Shown: positions 45,083 through 53,413 of the stretch, piece by piece
Position numbering within the stretch: position 1 is the stretch's first letter
Layout: every line of letters begins with the position of its first letter
From: Paenibacillus albiflavus
GTDB lineage: Bacteria; Bacillota; Bacilli; Paenibacillales; NBRC-103111
Direction of reading: 5' to 3'
DNA length: 64,000 nt
Assembly: GCF_004344915.1 (NCBI RefSeq)
Contig: NZ_SKFG01000027.1
Span: 21,217-85,216 of the forward strand
The notes under the pieces: generated by a model
Told to the model about the DNA's origin: nothing
Database searches by the model: none
What the model saw: only the letters and a program-made list of their open reading frames with translations
Program-made: the position numbers and the translations under genes

Positions 45083-46582
45083 ATGAACGTCACGCAATTA
45101 CCTTCTGCATTTACAGACAAGATGAAACATATGCTTCAAGAAGAATTTACAGATTTTATGGCTTCGTATGACGAACCTCGTTTATTTGGACTCCGAATTA
45201 ATGGCATAAAACTGTCCCCAGAAGAATTTCAAGCCAAGAAACGCGAGGACTTTCATTTGACGCCTATTCCTTGGGCAGATCATGGCTTCTATTATCAGGA
45301 GGAGAATCGTCCGGGTAAGCATCCTTATTATCATGCAGGTCTATACTATATTCAGGAGCCGAGCGCTATGCTGCCAGTTGAGCTGCTTGATGTTCAGCCG
45401 AACGATAGAGTACTTGACCTATGCGCGGCTCCAGGCGGCAAGTCGACACAAATTGCGGCGAAGCTTGGTGGTACAGGCACTCTTGTTGTGAACGATATTC
45501 ATAGCGATCGTGTGAAAGCGTTAGTTAAAAATTTGGAGCTAATAGGTGTTCGCAATAGCATTGTGCTTAATGAACGTCCTGAACGGATGATGTCTACATT
45601 CGCTTCTTTCTTTGATAAAATTCTCATTGATGCCCCTTGCTCGGGTGAAGGGATGTTTCGCAAGGAAGAGGATATGGCAAGGCAGTGGGAGAAGCATGGG
45701 GTAGAGGTCTGCTCGGCGATGCAGCATGATTTGCTGCGCCAAGCGGCGGCTATGTTAGCCCCTGGTGGCACGATTGTTTACTCGACATGCACCTTCTCAC
45801 CTGAGGAGAATGAAATGCAGATCGCGGCGTTTCTGGACGACCACCCCGAGTTCGAGGTGGTCGCGCCTTCCGCCGCGCTTGCGGGAGCGGGTCTGTCCAC
45901 AGGCAGACCCGAGTGGGTCAGCGGCGCGGCAAAGGGCAGCGCCGCTGACGCGGTGAGCCGTACGGTGCGGCTGTGGCCCCATCGCCTGAAGGGCGAGGGC
46001 CACTTCGCAGCCGCGCTGCGGCTAAGCGCTGCGCCCGCTCCTGCGGAAGCGGGCGCTTCACACGCTGCCGCGGCGAAGCCGGCAGCGAAGCATCGCGGCG
46101 GCGGCCCTGCAAAGGCGGCCGCCGATCTGGCTCCGCTGCACGCATGGGCGGCAGTGGAGCTGCGCTTTCCCTTGCTCGAAGAGGGAAAGCTGGTGAGCTT
46201 TGGCGAGCATGTGTACATGCAGCCGCACGGGATTCCAAATTTAGCTGGAATCAAGGTCGTTCGTCCTGGCTGGTATATAGGCTCGCTGCATAAGGGTCGC
46301 TTCGTGCCCGCACATGCACTTGCAATGGGAATACGCGAATCGGAAGCCGTCCGCATATTGCCACTTTCAGTAGATGATCCGCGGATCATTCGATATTTGA
46401 AAGGGGAAACGCTCGAGGTGGATGAAGCAGAGCTGAAGCTCCATTCTCCTGTTGCATCCAATAAGATGGCTCCTGCCAAGGGTTGGAGCCTCGTGACAGT
46501 CGATGGCTATCCTGTTGGATGGGGAAAGTGGCTGGATGGCATGATGAAGAATGAATATCCACAAGGCTGGAGGTGGACATAA
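45083..46582 (+). CDS. RsmB/NOP-family 16S rRNA cytosine-C5 methyltransferase (RsmF-like)
   Basis: 499 residues. SAM-binding DLCAAPGGKSTQIA (about residue 113), catalytic DAPCSGEGMFRK (about 184) and YSTCTFSPEENE (about 233, the second cysteine) define the m5C RNA methyltransferase family; the C-terminal domain with PGWYIGSLHKGRF fits RsmF/YebU-like enzymes. Residues about 260-355 are Ala/Gly-rich and encoded by DNA of very high G+C: 45961-46020 is 44 of 60 by hand count, against a much lower surrounding level. This insert-like region lies between the methyltransferase core and the C-terminal domain. A pseudouridine synthase gene follows after 3 bp. Confidence 0.88.
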   Translation: MNVTQLPSAFTDKMKHMLQEEFTDFMASYDEPRLFGLRINGIKLSPEEFQAKKREDFHLTPIPWADHGFYYQEENRPGKHPYYHAGLYYIQEPSAMLPVELLDVQPNDRVLDLCAAPGGKSTQIAAKLGGTGTLVVNDIHSDRVKALVKNLELIGVRNSIVLNERPERMMSTFASFFDKILIDAPCSGEGMFRKEEDMARQWEKHGVEVCSAMQHDLLRQAAAMLAPGGTIVYSTCTFSPEENEMQIAAFLDDHPEFEVVAPSAALAGAGLSTGRPEWVSGAAKGSAADAVSRTVRLWPHRLKGEGHFAAALRLSAAPAPAEAGASHAAAAKPAAKHRGGGPAKAAADLAPLHAWAAVELRFPLLEEGKLVSFGEHVYMQPHGIPNLAGIKVVRPGWYIGSLHKGRFVPAHALAMGIRESEAVRILPLSVDDPRIIRYLKGETLEVDEAELKLHSPVASNKMAPAKGWSLVTVDGYPVGWGKWLDGMMKNEYPQGWRWT

Positions 46583-46585
46583 GCG

Positions 46586-47332
46586 ATGGGAAAACAACGT
46601 TTAGATAAAGTACTTGCTCATTTAGGATACGGGACACGTTCTGAGTTGAAGAAGCTCGTGAAGAGCAAAGCAGTGAAAGTGAATGAGGTTATTATCAAAG
46701 ACAGCGGAGTGCAAGTTGATCCCGAAATGGATCGCATCGAGGTATATGGGGAACGGATCGTTTATCGCGAATTTGTCTACTTAATGCTGAATAAACCGCA
46801 GGGAGTCGTCTCTGCAACGGAAGATACGCGAGATCGGACGGTTGTGGATTTGCTTCCAGACGAGTTCAAGCCTTTTGATGTGTTTCCTGTCGGTCGTTTG
46901 GATAAGGATACGGAAGGCTTGTTATTGCTAACGAACGATGGCAAGCTATCGCATAATCTTTTGTCTCCTCGCAAGCATGTACCGAAGACTTATTATGCTA
47001 AAGTACTAGGAGAGGTCGGTCAAGCTGACCGAATTGCGTTTCAGGATGGTGTGACGCTTGATGACGGTTATAAGACCAAGTCTGCAGAGCTAACGATTCT
47101 GAAAGTAGAGTTGCAGGAGTGCGGTCACGTATCTGATATCGAACTGACCATTACAGAAGGCAAATTCCATCAAGTGAAACGCATGTTTGAAGCTGTTGGG
47201 AAGAAGGTCATTTATTTACAACGTCTATCGATGGGACCTTTGCAGTTAGATCCGCAGCTTGCATTAGGGGAGAGCCGTGAGTTGACTGCAGATGAGCTAT
47301 CCCTATTACAGCAGCACGGAATGTCGATATAG
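46586..47332 (+). CDS. RsuA-family rRNA pseudouridine synthase
   Basis: 248 residues. N-terminal S4 RNA-binding domain (RLDKVLAHLGYGTRSELKKLV) and the RsuA/RluB/E/F catalytic motif VGRLDKDTEGLLLLTNDG (catalytic Asp). LNKPQGVVSA precedes it. RsuA modifies U516 of 16S rRNA; the Bacillus homologue is YtzG. It lies 3 bp after the rRNA methyltransferase, forming an rRNA-modification pair. Confidence 0.88.
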   Translation: MGKQRLDKVLAHLGYGTRSELKKLVKSKAVKVNEVIIKDSGVQVDPEMDRIEVYGERIVYREFVYLMLNKPQGVVSATEDTRDRTVVDLLPDEFKPFDVFPVGRLDKDTEGLLLLTNDGKLSHNLLSPRKHVPKTYYAKVLGEVGQADRIAFQDGVTLDDGYKTKSAELTILKVELQECGHVSDIELTITEGKFHQVKRMFEAVGKKVIYLQRLSMGPLQLDPQLALGESRELTADELSLLQQHGMSI

Positions 47333-47377
47333 ATAGGTAAGCTAGAGATAGAGATAAGAGATGGGAGAGATGAGTTC

Positions 47378-48172
47378 ATGCAATACAAACTAATTGCACT
47401 TGATATTGATGGTACCTTACTTAATGATGAGCATCAGTTATCTGAGGTTAACAAAGAAACGGTTCGTCGTGTACATGATGCGGGCGCGACGATTGTTCTA
47501 TGTTCAGGGAGAGCGCCACAATCCGTATTTCCAATCTTGGATCAATTGGGACTTGAAGGGACTATTATTGCACATAATGGAGCTTCAACTGTCCTGTCTG
47601 AGGGCAACGAGCTCGTTCATGACTTCTCTGTGCCAACAGATGCTTATGGTGAACTCTTTCAATATTTGCGCAGCAACAATATACACTTTGATGTATGCAC
47701 AACGTTTGATTTATATCTAGAAGCAGCGACACAGGAGGCACTGGACATTTACGCACAGTTCTTCGTAAATCCACATATTATTCCGGATGTCATGCAATTA
47801 CCGAGAATTGTAAAAATGACACTTGCAGCAGAAGTTGAGGTCATTGAAGAGGCGGAGCGTACAATGCGCGAGCGCGGCTTGGTCACAGGCTTAAATATGT
47901 TCCGCAGCGGTGCTAACTTCCTGGATCTTGTCCACGAGAAGGCAACGAAGGGCAATGCGCTCAAAGAGCTCGCTGATTCAATGGGTATCCCATATGATCA
48001 AGTAATCGCAATTGGAAACTATTATAATGATGTTGAAATGATTGAGCTTGCTGGTCTTGGAATTGCAATGGGAAATTCACCAGATGATCTGAAAAAAATA
48101 GCGCAAGATGTCACGGTCTCCAATAATGAAGACGGTGTTGCTCAAGCGCTCATCAAATATTGTTTAACTTGA
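47378..48172 (+). CDS. Cof-type HAD-superfamily phosphatase
   Basis: 264 residues. Motif I LDIDGTLLND (nucleophile Asp), motif II LCSGR, and a C-terminal KGNALKEL with catalytic Lys, followed by AIGNYYNDVEMI. Most Cof proteins have GDxxND at that last site; here the first Asp is Asn. Members dephosphorylate sugar phosphates, nucleotides or pyridoxal phosphate. The ATG has GGGAGAG upstream. Gap to the synthase gene is 45 bp. Confidence 0.85.
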   Translation: MQYKLIALDIDGTLLNDEHQLSEVNKETVRRVHDAGATIVLCSGRAPQSVFPILDQLGLEGTIIAHNGASTVLSEGNELVHDFSVPTDAYGELFQYLRSNNIHFDVCTTFDLYLEAATQEALDIYAQFFVNPHIIPDVMQLPRIVKMTLAAEVEVIEEAERTMRERGLVTGLNMFRSGANFLDLVHEKATKGNALKELADSMGIPYDQVIAIGNYYNDVEMIELAGLGIAMGNSPDDLKKIAQDVTVSNNEDGVAQALIKYCLT

Positions 48173-48294
48173 TTTCACTATCCATGAAGCGGCCACCTCT
48201 AGTTATATTCTGAATCACAATTGGGAAATGTATTAATGAAATGGAAGTTCTTCCAATTCATGTTTTCCAATCATTGATAAGGAGCGTGGTGGAG

Positions 48295-49338
48295 TTGGCT
48301 GCAATAATGATTAGGCCTGATCTTCGAACAGCAGGCGGGGAATCGAATGATATTTTGCTAAATGAACAATATGTAGGCACATTGACGCTCGTTTATCGAG
48401 AATCGGATCGCATTGCGGGATCTATCCAATTAGAAGAGGAATCTTTAAGCGACCTAGATAAAATGCGTGTCATGAAAGTCGTACATCGCTATATTCAAGG
48501 ATTGATTGATGCGACTAGGGCGGAAGAATGTCATGTTGTCGTTACTTATAGCGCTTACGATGATATTATTTCGACATCCTCTTGGGAAGATGAGGATATG
48601 TTTGAAGAACGGATTCTGGAAGCTTGTGATGATGAGTTTGAGATTGAAAGCGCCCTTCATGTTAATGATCTTGATGATGAAATAGAAGATGAGATTGAGA
48701 TCGAAATCATTCGTCCATGTACGTACTTTGAACTGGTTGAAGTAGGACATGACCGAAATGCGATCGAATATCACATCCATGATGAGGATGGTTACTTTAT
48801 TGCAGAAGCATTCTGCGAAATTCATGACAATGAAGTAACAGGAAGTGTAGATTGGATGTTCAATCCGCTTGAAGAAGAAATCGAAGGCATCGCGAATCTG
48901 CTAACTGCGGATATGGAAGATGATGGAATCCACATGTTTGTGATCGATATGATCTATGAGGGTGAAATTATCGATACGATCGAGATGACGAATGAGGTAC
49001 TATTGGATGCGGCTGATCATCAAGATGAAATCGATCTAATCCCAGATGATGACTATACGATTGAACTTATTCGCGATGACGATGATGCGCTTACGTATGT
49101 CATCTATCAGAATACGTATCGTTCACGATCGATTGGTACAGCTACAATTGATCTTAGTGATTATCCGATTACGGGATTCATTAACTTCCGCAAGCCTCAT
49201 CATGACGCAGATACTAGACTGCGAATCGGCAAGCAACTGATGGATGAGATTGACAAAGAGCAGGATTGCAACCACCTGAATCTCACGATGATGTGTGGCG
49301 ACGAGGTCATGGAAGAATTGCTGCTGGAGTCAGTTTGA
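48295..49338 (+). CDS. Acidic protein of unknown function with three internal repeats
   Basis: About 347 residues, extremely rich in Asp and Glu. Three tandem units can be seen. Unit 1 has YVGTLTLVYRES...IAGSIQLEE, then a helix and CHVVVTYSAYDD; unit 2 has FIAEAFCEIHD...VTGSVDWMF, then a helix and IHMFVIDMIYEG; unit 3 has SIGTATIDLSD...ITGFINFRK, then a helix and NHLNLTMMCGDE. Each unit reads as two strands joined by a turn, a long helix and a further strand. Acidic linkers separate them. No enzyme motif, signal peptide or membrane helix. The start is uncertain: TTG 48295 (AGGAG upstream) or ATG 48307; the frame is open from 48241. No family recognised. Confidence 0.7.
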   Translation: MAAIMIRPDLRTAGGESNDILLNEQYVGTLTLVYRESDRIAGSIQLEEESLSDLDKMRVMKVVHRYIQGLIDATRAEECHVVVTYSAYDDIISTSSWEDEDMFEERILEACDDEFEIESALHVNDLDDEIEDEIEIEIIRPCTYFELVEVGHDRNAIEYHIHDEDGYFIAEAFCEIHDNEVTGSVDWMFNPLEEEIEGIANLLTADMEDDGIHMFVIDMIYEGEIIDTIEMTNEVLLDAADHQDEIDLIPDDDYTIELIRDDDDALTYVIYQNTYRSRSIGTATIDLSDYPITGFINFRKPHHDADTRLRIGKQLMDEIDKEQDCNHLNLTMMCGDEVMEELLLESV

Positions 49339-49363
49339 AGTAAATCAAACAAGGTAATATTTT

Positions 49364-49400
49364 AAACGCAAATCAATCCTATGATTGATTTGCGTTTTTT
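49364..49400 (+). terminator. Terminator after acidic repeat protein
   Basis: Perfect 14-bp stem AAACGCAAATCAAT (49364-49377) with ATTGATTTGCGTTT (49384-49397), then T-run. Confidence 0.85.
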
Positions 49401-49518
49401 CTTAATTCTCGTGTATCTTGCCTAATTTCTAATTTATGGAGAAATGATATCTGTCCTTGTCGGCCTATGTCCTGGTAAATATTTCGTTGCCATTCGAGTG
49501 ATTTTTACAAAAATCCCC

Positions 49519-49547
49519 TTCACACAATTGGCAAAATGATGGATAAT
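49519..49547 (+). promoter_or_regulatory. Possible promoter before small gene at 49.57 kb
   Basis: TTCACA (49519-49524), 17-bp spacer, GATAAT (49542-49547). Confidence 0.4.
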
Positions 49548-49573
49548 AGGTGGATAAAGGATGTGATGAGCGG

Positions 49574-49837
49574 TTGAAATTGAACCATTTGGAAATAGGT
49601 CATCTTGTTTTTCTAGCAGAAGTCGTGCTGAACGGGAAGAAAAAAGCGCTAATGGATGAGACCTATCAATGTTTGCTGTACATCGTCAAGAGCTTGGAGG
49701 AAGCAGAGCTTCCTGATGTGGTTGGAGAACAGATCCAAACATTGGTATTTAAAATTGAACAGGAGCTTCGCAACGAAAATACACGAATTCGTGAAATTAC
49801 AGGCGCATTATCTGATCATTATCGGCGCAACCCTTGA
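49574..49837 (+). CDS. Hypothetical small helical protein
   Basis: About 87 residues from a TTG at 49574; a GTG at 49550 is also open but overlaps the probable -10. No family recognised. It is almost entirely helical, with heptad-like spacing in the second half (EEAELPDVVGEQIQTLVF and IEQELRNENTRIREI), suggesting a short coiled coil. A degV-type gene follows after 63 bp. Start and reality are moderately supported by codon use and position. Confidence 0.55.
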   Translation: MKLNHLEIGHLVFLAEVVLNGKKKALMDETYQCLLYIVKSLEEAELPDVVGEQIQTLVFKIEQELRNENTRIREITGALSDHYRRNP

Positions 49838-49900
49838 CTTCTTTATGGAGCTATAATAGATTTAAGTAGCTTAGCCTAATATGAGAGAGTGGAGATCAAC

Positions 49901-50746
49901 ATGACAATTAAGATCATCACAGATGGTTGCTCGGATTTACCGGATGGACTTGCCGAAGAACTCAACATTTCAGTAGTTCCGCTTTCAGTTCACTTTGGTG
50001 AGGACTGCTATTCCTCAGAGATAGATCGTGAATTTTTTTACAAACGAATGAGTGAAGAAGCCGAATTGCCTAAAACATCTAGTCCTTCTCCGAATGAATT
50101 TCTGATTCGTTTTAAGGAAGCGATTAAAGAGAAGAAGGATGTACTTGTCCTTTCCTGTACTTCCAAAATTAGCAGTACTTATCATCATGCCGTAATGGCC
50201 AAGGAAATGCTTGAAGAAGAAGGAGAGCATGGTCAAAAGATTGAGGTTCTGGATTCGAAGACAGCCTCAGTTGGGCTTGGATTACTTGCAGTCTATGCAG
50301 CGAATTGGTCAAAGAGTGGATTCCATATTAATGAATTATTAGCTAAAATGAAGCAGCAAATTGAAGAAACTAAGACGCTCTTTGCCCTTGATACGCTTGA
50401 GAATGTGATTAAAGGTGGACGTCTTGATAAGCTTAAAGGTAAAGTAGCCTCTGTACTTAATATTAAACTTGTGATGTGTGCGAATAATGAAGGTGCAATT
50501 GAGGTTGTAGAAAAAATTCGCGGCACGCAAAAAGCGCTTAAGCGATTGATCGATAAGGTCGGCGAAACTTGGCAACAGTCCGATAAGAAGATCATTGCGG
50601 TTGCCCATTCCAATTGTGAGGTTCGTGCGAAAGAATTTATTGATGAATTAATGTCCAGATATCCTTACGAACGCGTTATTATGACAAATATTGGCCCCGT
50701 TATCGGGACTTATGCAGGCGAAGGCGGAATCGTAATCGCATTTTAA
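49901..50746 (+). CDS. DegV family fatty-acid-binding protein
   Basis: 281 residues. N-terminal ITDGCSDLPDGLAEE (most DegV proteins have TDSxxDLP), KTSSPSPNEF (lipid head-group Ser region), and TLENVIKGGRL near 170, then GPVIGTYAGEGG at the C terminus. DegV/FakB proteins present fatty acids to the kinase FakA; no fakA is nearby. The ATG at 49901 follows GTGGAG; an in-frame ATG four codons earlier has no site. Confidence 0.88.
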   Translation: MTIKIITDGCSDLPDGLAEELNISVVPLSVHFGEDCYSSEIDREFFYKRMSEEAELPKTSSPSPNEFLIRFKEAIKEKKDVLVLSCTSKISSTYHHAVMAKEMLEEEGEHGQKIEVLDSKTASVGLGLLAVYAANWSKSGFHINELLAKMKQQIEETKTLFALDTLENVIKGGRLDKLKGKVASVLNIKLVMCANNEGAIEVVEKIRGTQKALKRLIDKVGETWQQSDKKIIAVAHSNCEVRAKEFIDELMSRYPYERVIMTNIGPVIGTYAGEGGIVIAF

Positions 50747-50781
50747 TCGATTATTCTTTTTTAAAATAGAATTCAAGAAGA

Positions 50782-50810
50782 AATAAGTCTGCTTATTAAG
50801 CAGGCTTATT
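50782..50810 (+). terminator. Hairpin after degV-type gene
   Basis: AATAAGTCTGCTT (50782-50794) pairs with AAGCAGGCTTATT (50798-50810), one T-G pair, loop ATT, weak T-tract. Confidence 0.6.
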
Positions 50811-50923
50811 GTCGTTTCTCTTTCAGCACGTTAAAATAGAATGGAATAAGATAGTGTAAAGTTAATTATTTGGAATTTAATTCATGTTATTGGATTAACA
50901 CACGGAAAGGTGTGTGAAAAGAT

Positions 50924-52051
50924 ATGCGTATTTTACAAGCATTATTCTTTCCACCAGAACAACCTGGCGGCGTTTCATCCATGATTCCTTATCTCCTTGA
51001 TGAGTTTAATACACGTGGATGTGAGATGGAAATATTTTCTTTACCCAAAAGGCTTAGAGGAAAAGGCCATGAAAATGTTCAATTCACTACTTTTGATGCT
51101 TACAAATTTGTAGGGAATGCGATAGTAGATAAGTATATGCAGACGCTTAAAGATTACATTTGGTGGAGTCGAATGCGGCTTAAGCAGCCTTATGATCTGA
51201 TACATGCACATCATCCGATTGCGGTTTTGGCTCTGCGTGAGATATATCCAGATACACCGATTGTGATGACAATCCATTCAGCTTTCGAGAAAGAGCTTCT
51301 GCTTAATGGCAGAATTACGGAGAATGGACCTGAACATCAGTTTCTCACTTCCCTCTATGGAGAACTTGAAGCCAAAACCAATCAACTGCTCACCGTATCG
51401 AATGCGTTCAAAGGTTACTTAGCAGATTACGTTCAGGATTCGGAGAAAATTGGCGTAATACCGAACGGTTTTGACGAGAAAAGGTTCCGTCCCATGAGGC
51501 ACGAGAATGCAGTTCCGCAACTAATTACAATGTGTCGATTAGTACCAGCCAAAGGGCTTGATACCTTGATCTATGCTTGCGCAGAGCTCAAAAAACGCGG
51601 TTCGAAATTTGTCTTGCACATTATTGGAGATGGACCGAACAGGGAGGAACTTGAGAAGCTGGCGATAGAGCAAGGGATTTATGATGACACAATATTCTAT
51701 GGCTACATGCTGCATCCAGAGGATTTTATGCCTTTCTTTGATATCTTTGTGCTGCCTTCGCGTGCGGAATCATTCGGCTCTGTCTATGCTGAGGCAGCAT
51801 TATGCCTGCTTGCGCTCGTTGGTACGAATGTGGGGGGGGTCCCAGAGCAAATTGAGCATGAACGCAATGGCTTGCTAGTACAGCCAGATGATCCGAAGGC
51901 ATTGTGCCTAGCACTGGAGAAGTTGATTCTTGATCCTGTACTTCGAGAGAAATTGGCTCATGCAGCATGGGATAAAGCCCGCAAGACCTATGCGCTTAGT
52001 AGAGTTACTAGACAGCTGCAATCGGTCTATGATACGTACAAAATACAATGA
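50924..52051 (+). CDS. Glycosyltransferase family 4 protein
   Basis: 375 residues, GT-B fold. N-terminal PPEQPGGVSSMIPYL and HAHHPIAVLAL belong to the acceptor domain; the C-terminal donor domain has VPAKGLDTLIYA, IIGDGPNREELE and PSRAESFGSVYAEA (E-x7-E nucleotide-sugar motif). It adds a hexose to a lipid or glycan acceptor, unknown here. ATG follows AAAGGTGTG. yhaO begins 27 bp downstream; no glycan gene cluster surrounds it. Confidence 0.85.
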   Translation: MRILQALFFPPEQPGGVSSMIPYLLDEFNTRGCEMEIFSLPKRLRGKGHENVQFTTFDAYKFVGNAIVDKYMQTLKDYIWWSRMRLKQPYDLIHAHHPIAVLALREIYPDTPIVMTIHSAFEKELLLNGRITENGPEHQFLTSLYGELEAKTNQLLTVSNAFKGYLADYVQDSEKIGVIPNGFDEKRFRPMRHENAVPQLITMCRLVPAKGLDTLIYACAELKKRGSKFVLHIIGDGPNREELEKLAIEQGIYDDTIFYGYMLHPEDFMPFFDIFVLPSRAESFGSVYAEAALCLLALVGTNVGGVPEQIEHERNGLLVQPDDPKALCLALEKLILDPVLREKLAHAAWDKARKTYALSRVTRQLQSVYDTYKIQ

Positions 52052-52078
52052 TATGTAAAATGAAAAGGGGTGAATCAA

Positions 52079-53413
52079 ATGCAGCCTGTCCGTTTTTTGC
52101 ATAGTGCAGACCTTCATTTAGATTCACCATTCCGTGGAATGCGTGATGTGCCTGAGAATATTAGAGAACGTGTTCGCGAATCGACATTCGGAGCTTTGAA
52201 TAAGCTTGTTGCACTTGCAATACGGGAACAAGTAGATATGGTGCTCATCAGTGGTGATGTGTATGATTTAGCAGATCGTTCCTTGCGTGCACAGCTTCGC
52301 TTGCAGAAGGCGCTTCAAGAATTGTCTTCTCGTGATATTCGGGTGTTCATCATCCATGGAAATCATGACCCACTTGATGGAAGAGCAGCTAAGCTAAGCA
52401 TGCCTCAGGGGTGTCATGTTTTTGGTACGGAAGAAGTAGAAACGGTTCTTGTCGAACGTGGAGATCGCGGTGTTGTTGCACGCGTTCATGGTATATCTTA
52501 CTCGACATCTGCAGTTGCAGATAATTTAGCTATGCGTTATAAAGCTGTCGTCCCCAACACGAATCCATCGCAGCCTGTATATGAAATAGGAATGCTGCAT
52601 ACGAATGTCGATGGAGATGCCAATCATGATAACTATGCGCCTTGCTCCAAGCAGGATTTGCAGCAAAGCGGAATGAACTATTGGGCGCTTGGACATGTAC
52701 ATACACGTAAAATGATTAGCGGTGATACGCAAATCGATCAGGATCAGACCTGTATCGTCTACCCTGGCAATACACAAGGGCGAAGCATAAGAGAATGTGG
52801 ACCTAGAGGCTGTTACATAGCCGATGTAACAGCAGATGGACGAACACGATTAACCTTTCATCCGTTAGATGAAATTCGGTGGCATGTCGAGCAAATTTCG
52901 ATTGCCCATATGGAAACGGAGCAAGAACTCAAGGATGCGCTTGAAGCTCATATGCAGGAGCTATTGCAAGCAGCAGATGGCAGGTCTTGCATCGTTCGAT
53001 TTGTGCTGGAAGGCAGAGGAACGCTGCATGATGTCTTACGCAAAGGTTCGGCATTGCAGGACCTGTTAACGGAGCTTCGGGAATCCGATTTGGCAGGGGG
53101 GTCACAGGATAGCGAAGCTTTCATTTGGCCTGAATCGATCGTTGATCACACAGGACGAACGATTGATTTGGATCAATTGCTTGAAGAGCGCAGCTTCGTA
53201 GGCGATATGCTGCGGATGGCGCGAGAGATTGGCAAGGATGATCAAGACTTAAGCGATTATCGCTCAGAAGCGTTAAGCCTGCTCATGACTCAGCCCAAAA
53301 TAGCAAGGCTTTTAGGTGTTGATGCAGCTGAGCCCGATGAGATACGTGAATGGCTGCAAGCTGCCGAAGAGCTGCTCATGGATACCCTCGCAGATGGGGG
53401 GTGGAACGGATGA
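52079..53413 (+). CDS. yhaO: YhaO-type DNA exonuclease (metallophosphoesterase)
   Basis: 444 residues. SbcD-like metallophosphoesterase motifs: FLHSADLHLDSPF (Asp/His), LISGDVYD, IHGNHDP and GMLHTN... plus GHVHTR near 210. YhaO pairs with YhaN in Bacilli as a Rad50/Mre11-like nuclease-ATPase. ATG at 52079 after AAAAGGGG; a GTG three codons upstream overlaps the site. Its stop overlaps the yhaN start as ATGA, giving translational coupling. Confidence 0.85.
   Translation: MQPVRFLHSADLHLDSPFRGMRDVPENIRERVRESTFGALNKLVALAIREQVDMVLISGDVYDLADRSLRAQLRLQKALQELSSRDIRVFIIHGNHDPLDGRAAKLSMPQGCHVFGTEEVETVLVERGDRGVVARVHGISYSTSAVADNLAMRYKAVVPNTNPSQPVYEIGMLHTNVDGDANHDNYAPCSKQDLQQSGMNYWALGHVHTRKMISGDTQIDQDQTCIVYPGNTQGRSIRECGPRGCYIADVTADGRTRLTFHPLDEIRWHVEQISIAHMETEQELKDALEAHMQELLQAADGRSCIVRFVLEGRGTLHDVLRKGSALQDLLTELRESDLAGGSQDSEAFIWPESIVDHTGRTIDLDQLLEERSFVGDMLRMAREIGKDDQDLSDYRSEALSLLMTQPKIARLLGVDAAEPDEIREWLQAAEELLMDTLADGGWNG

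Noticed and set aside
45778..46479. Long minus-strand open frame (233 codons) opposite the RsmF-like gene
   Set aside because: It lies in the high-G+C patch where stop codons are rare, has low-complexity Ser/Ala/Pro content, no ribosome binding site, and the plus-strand frame has clear catalytic motifs.
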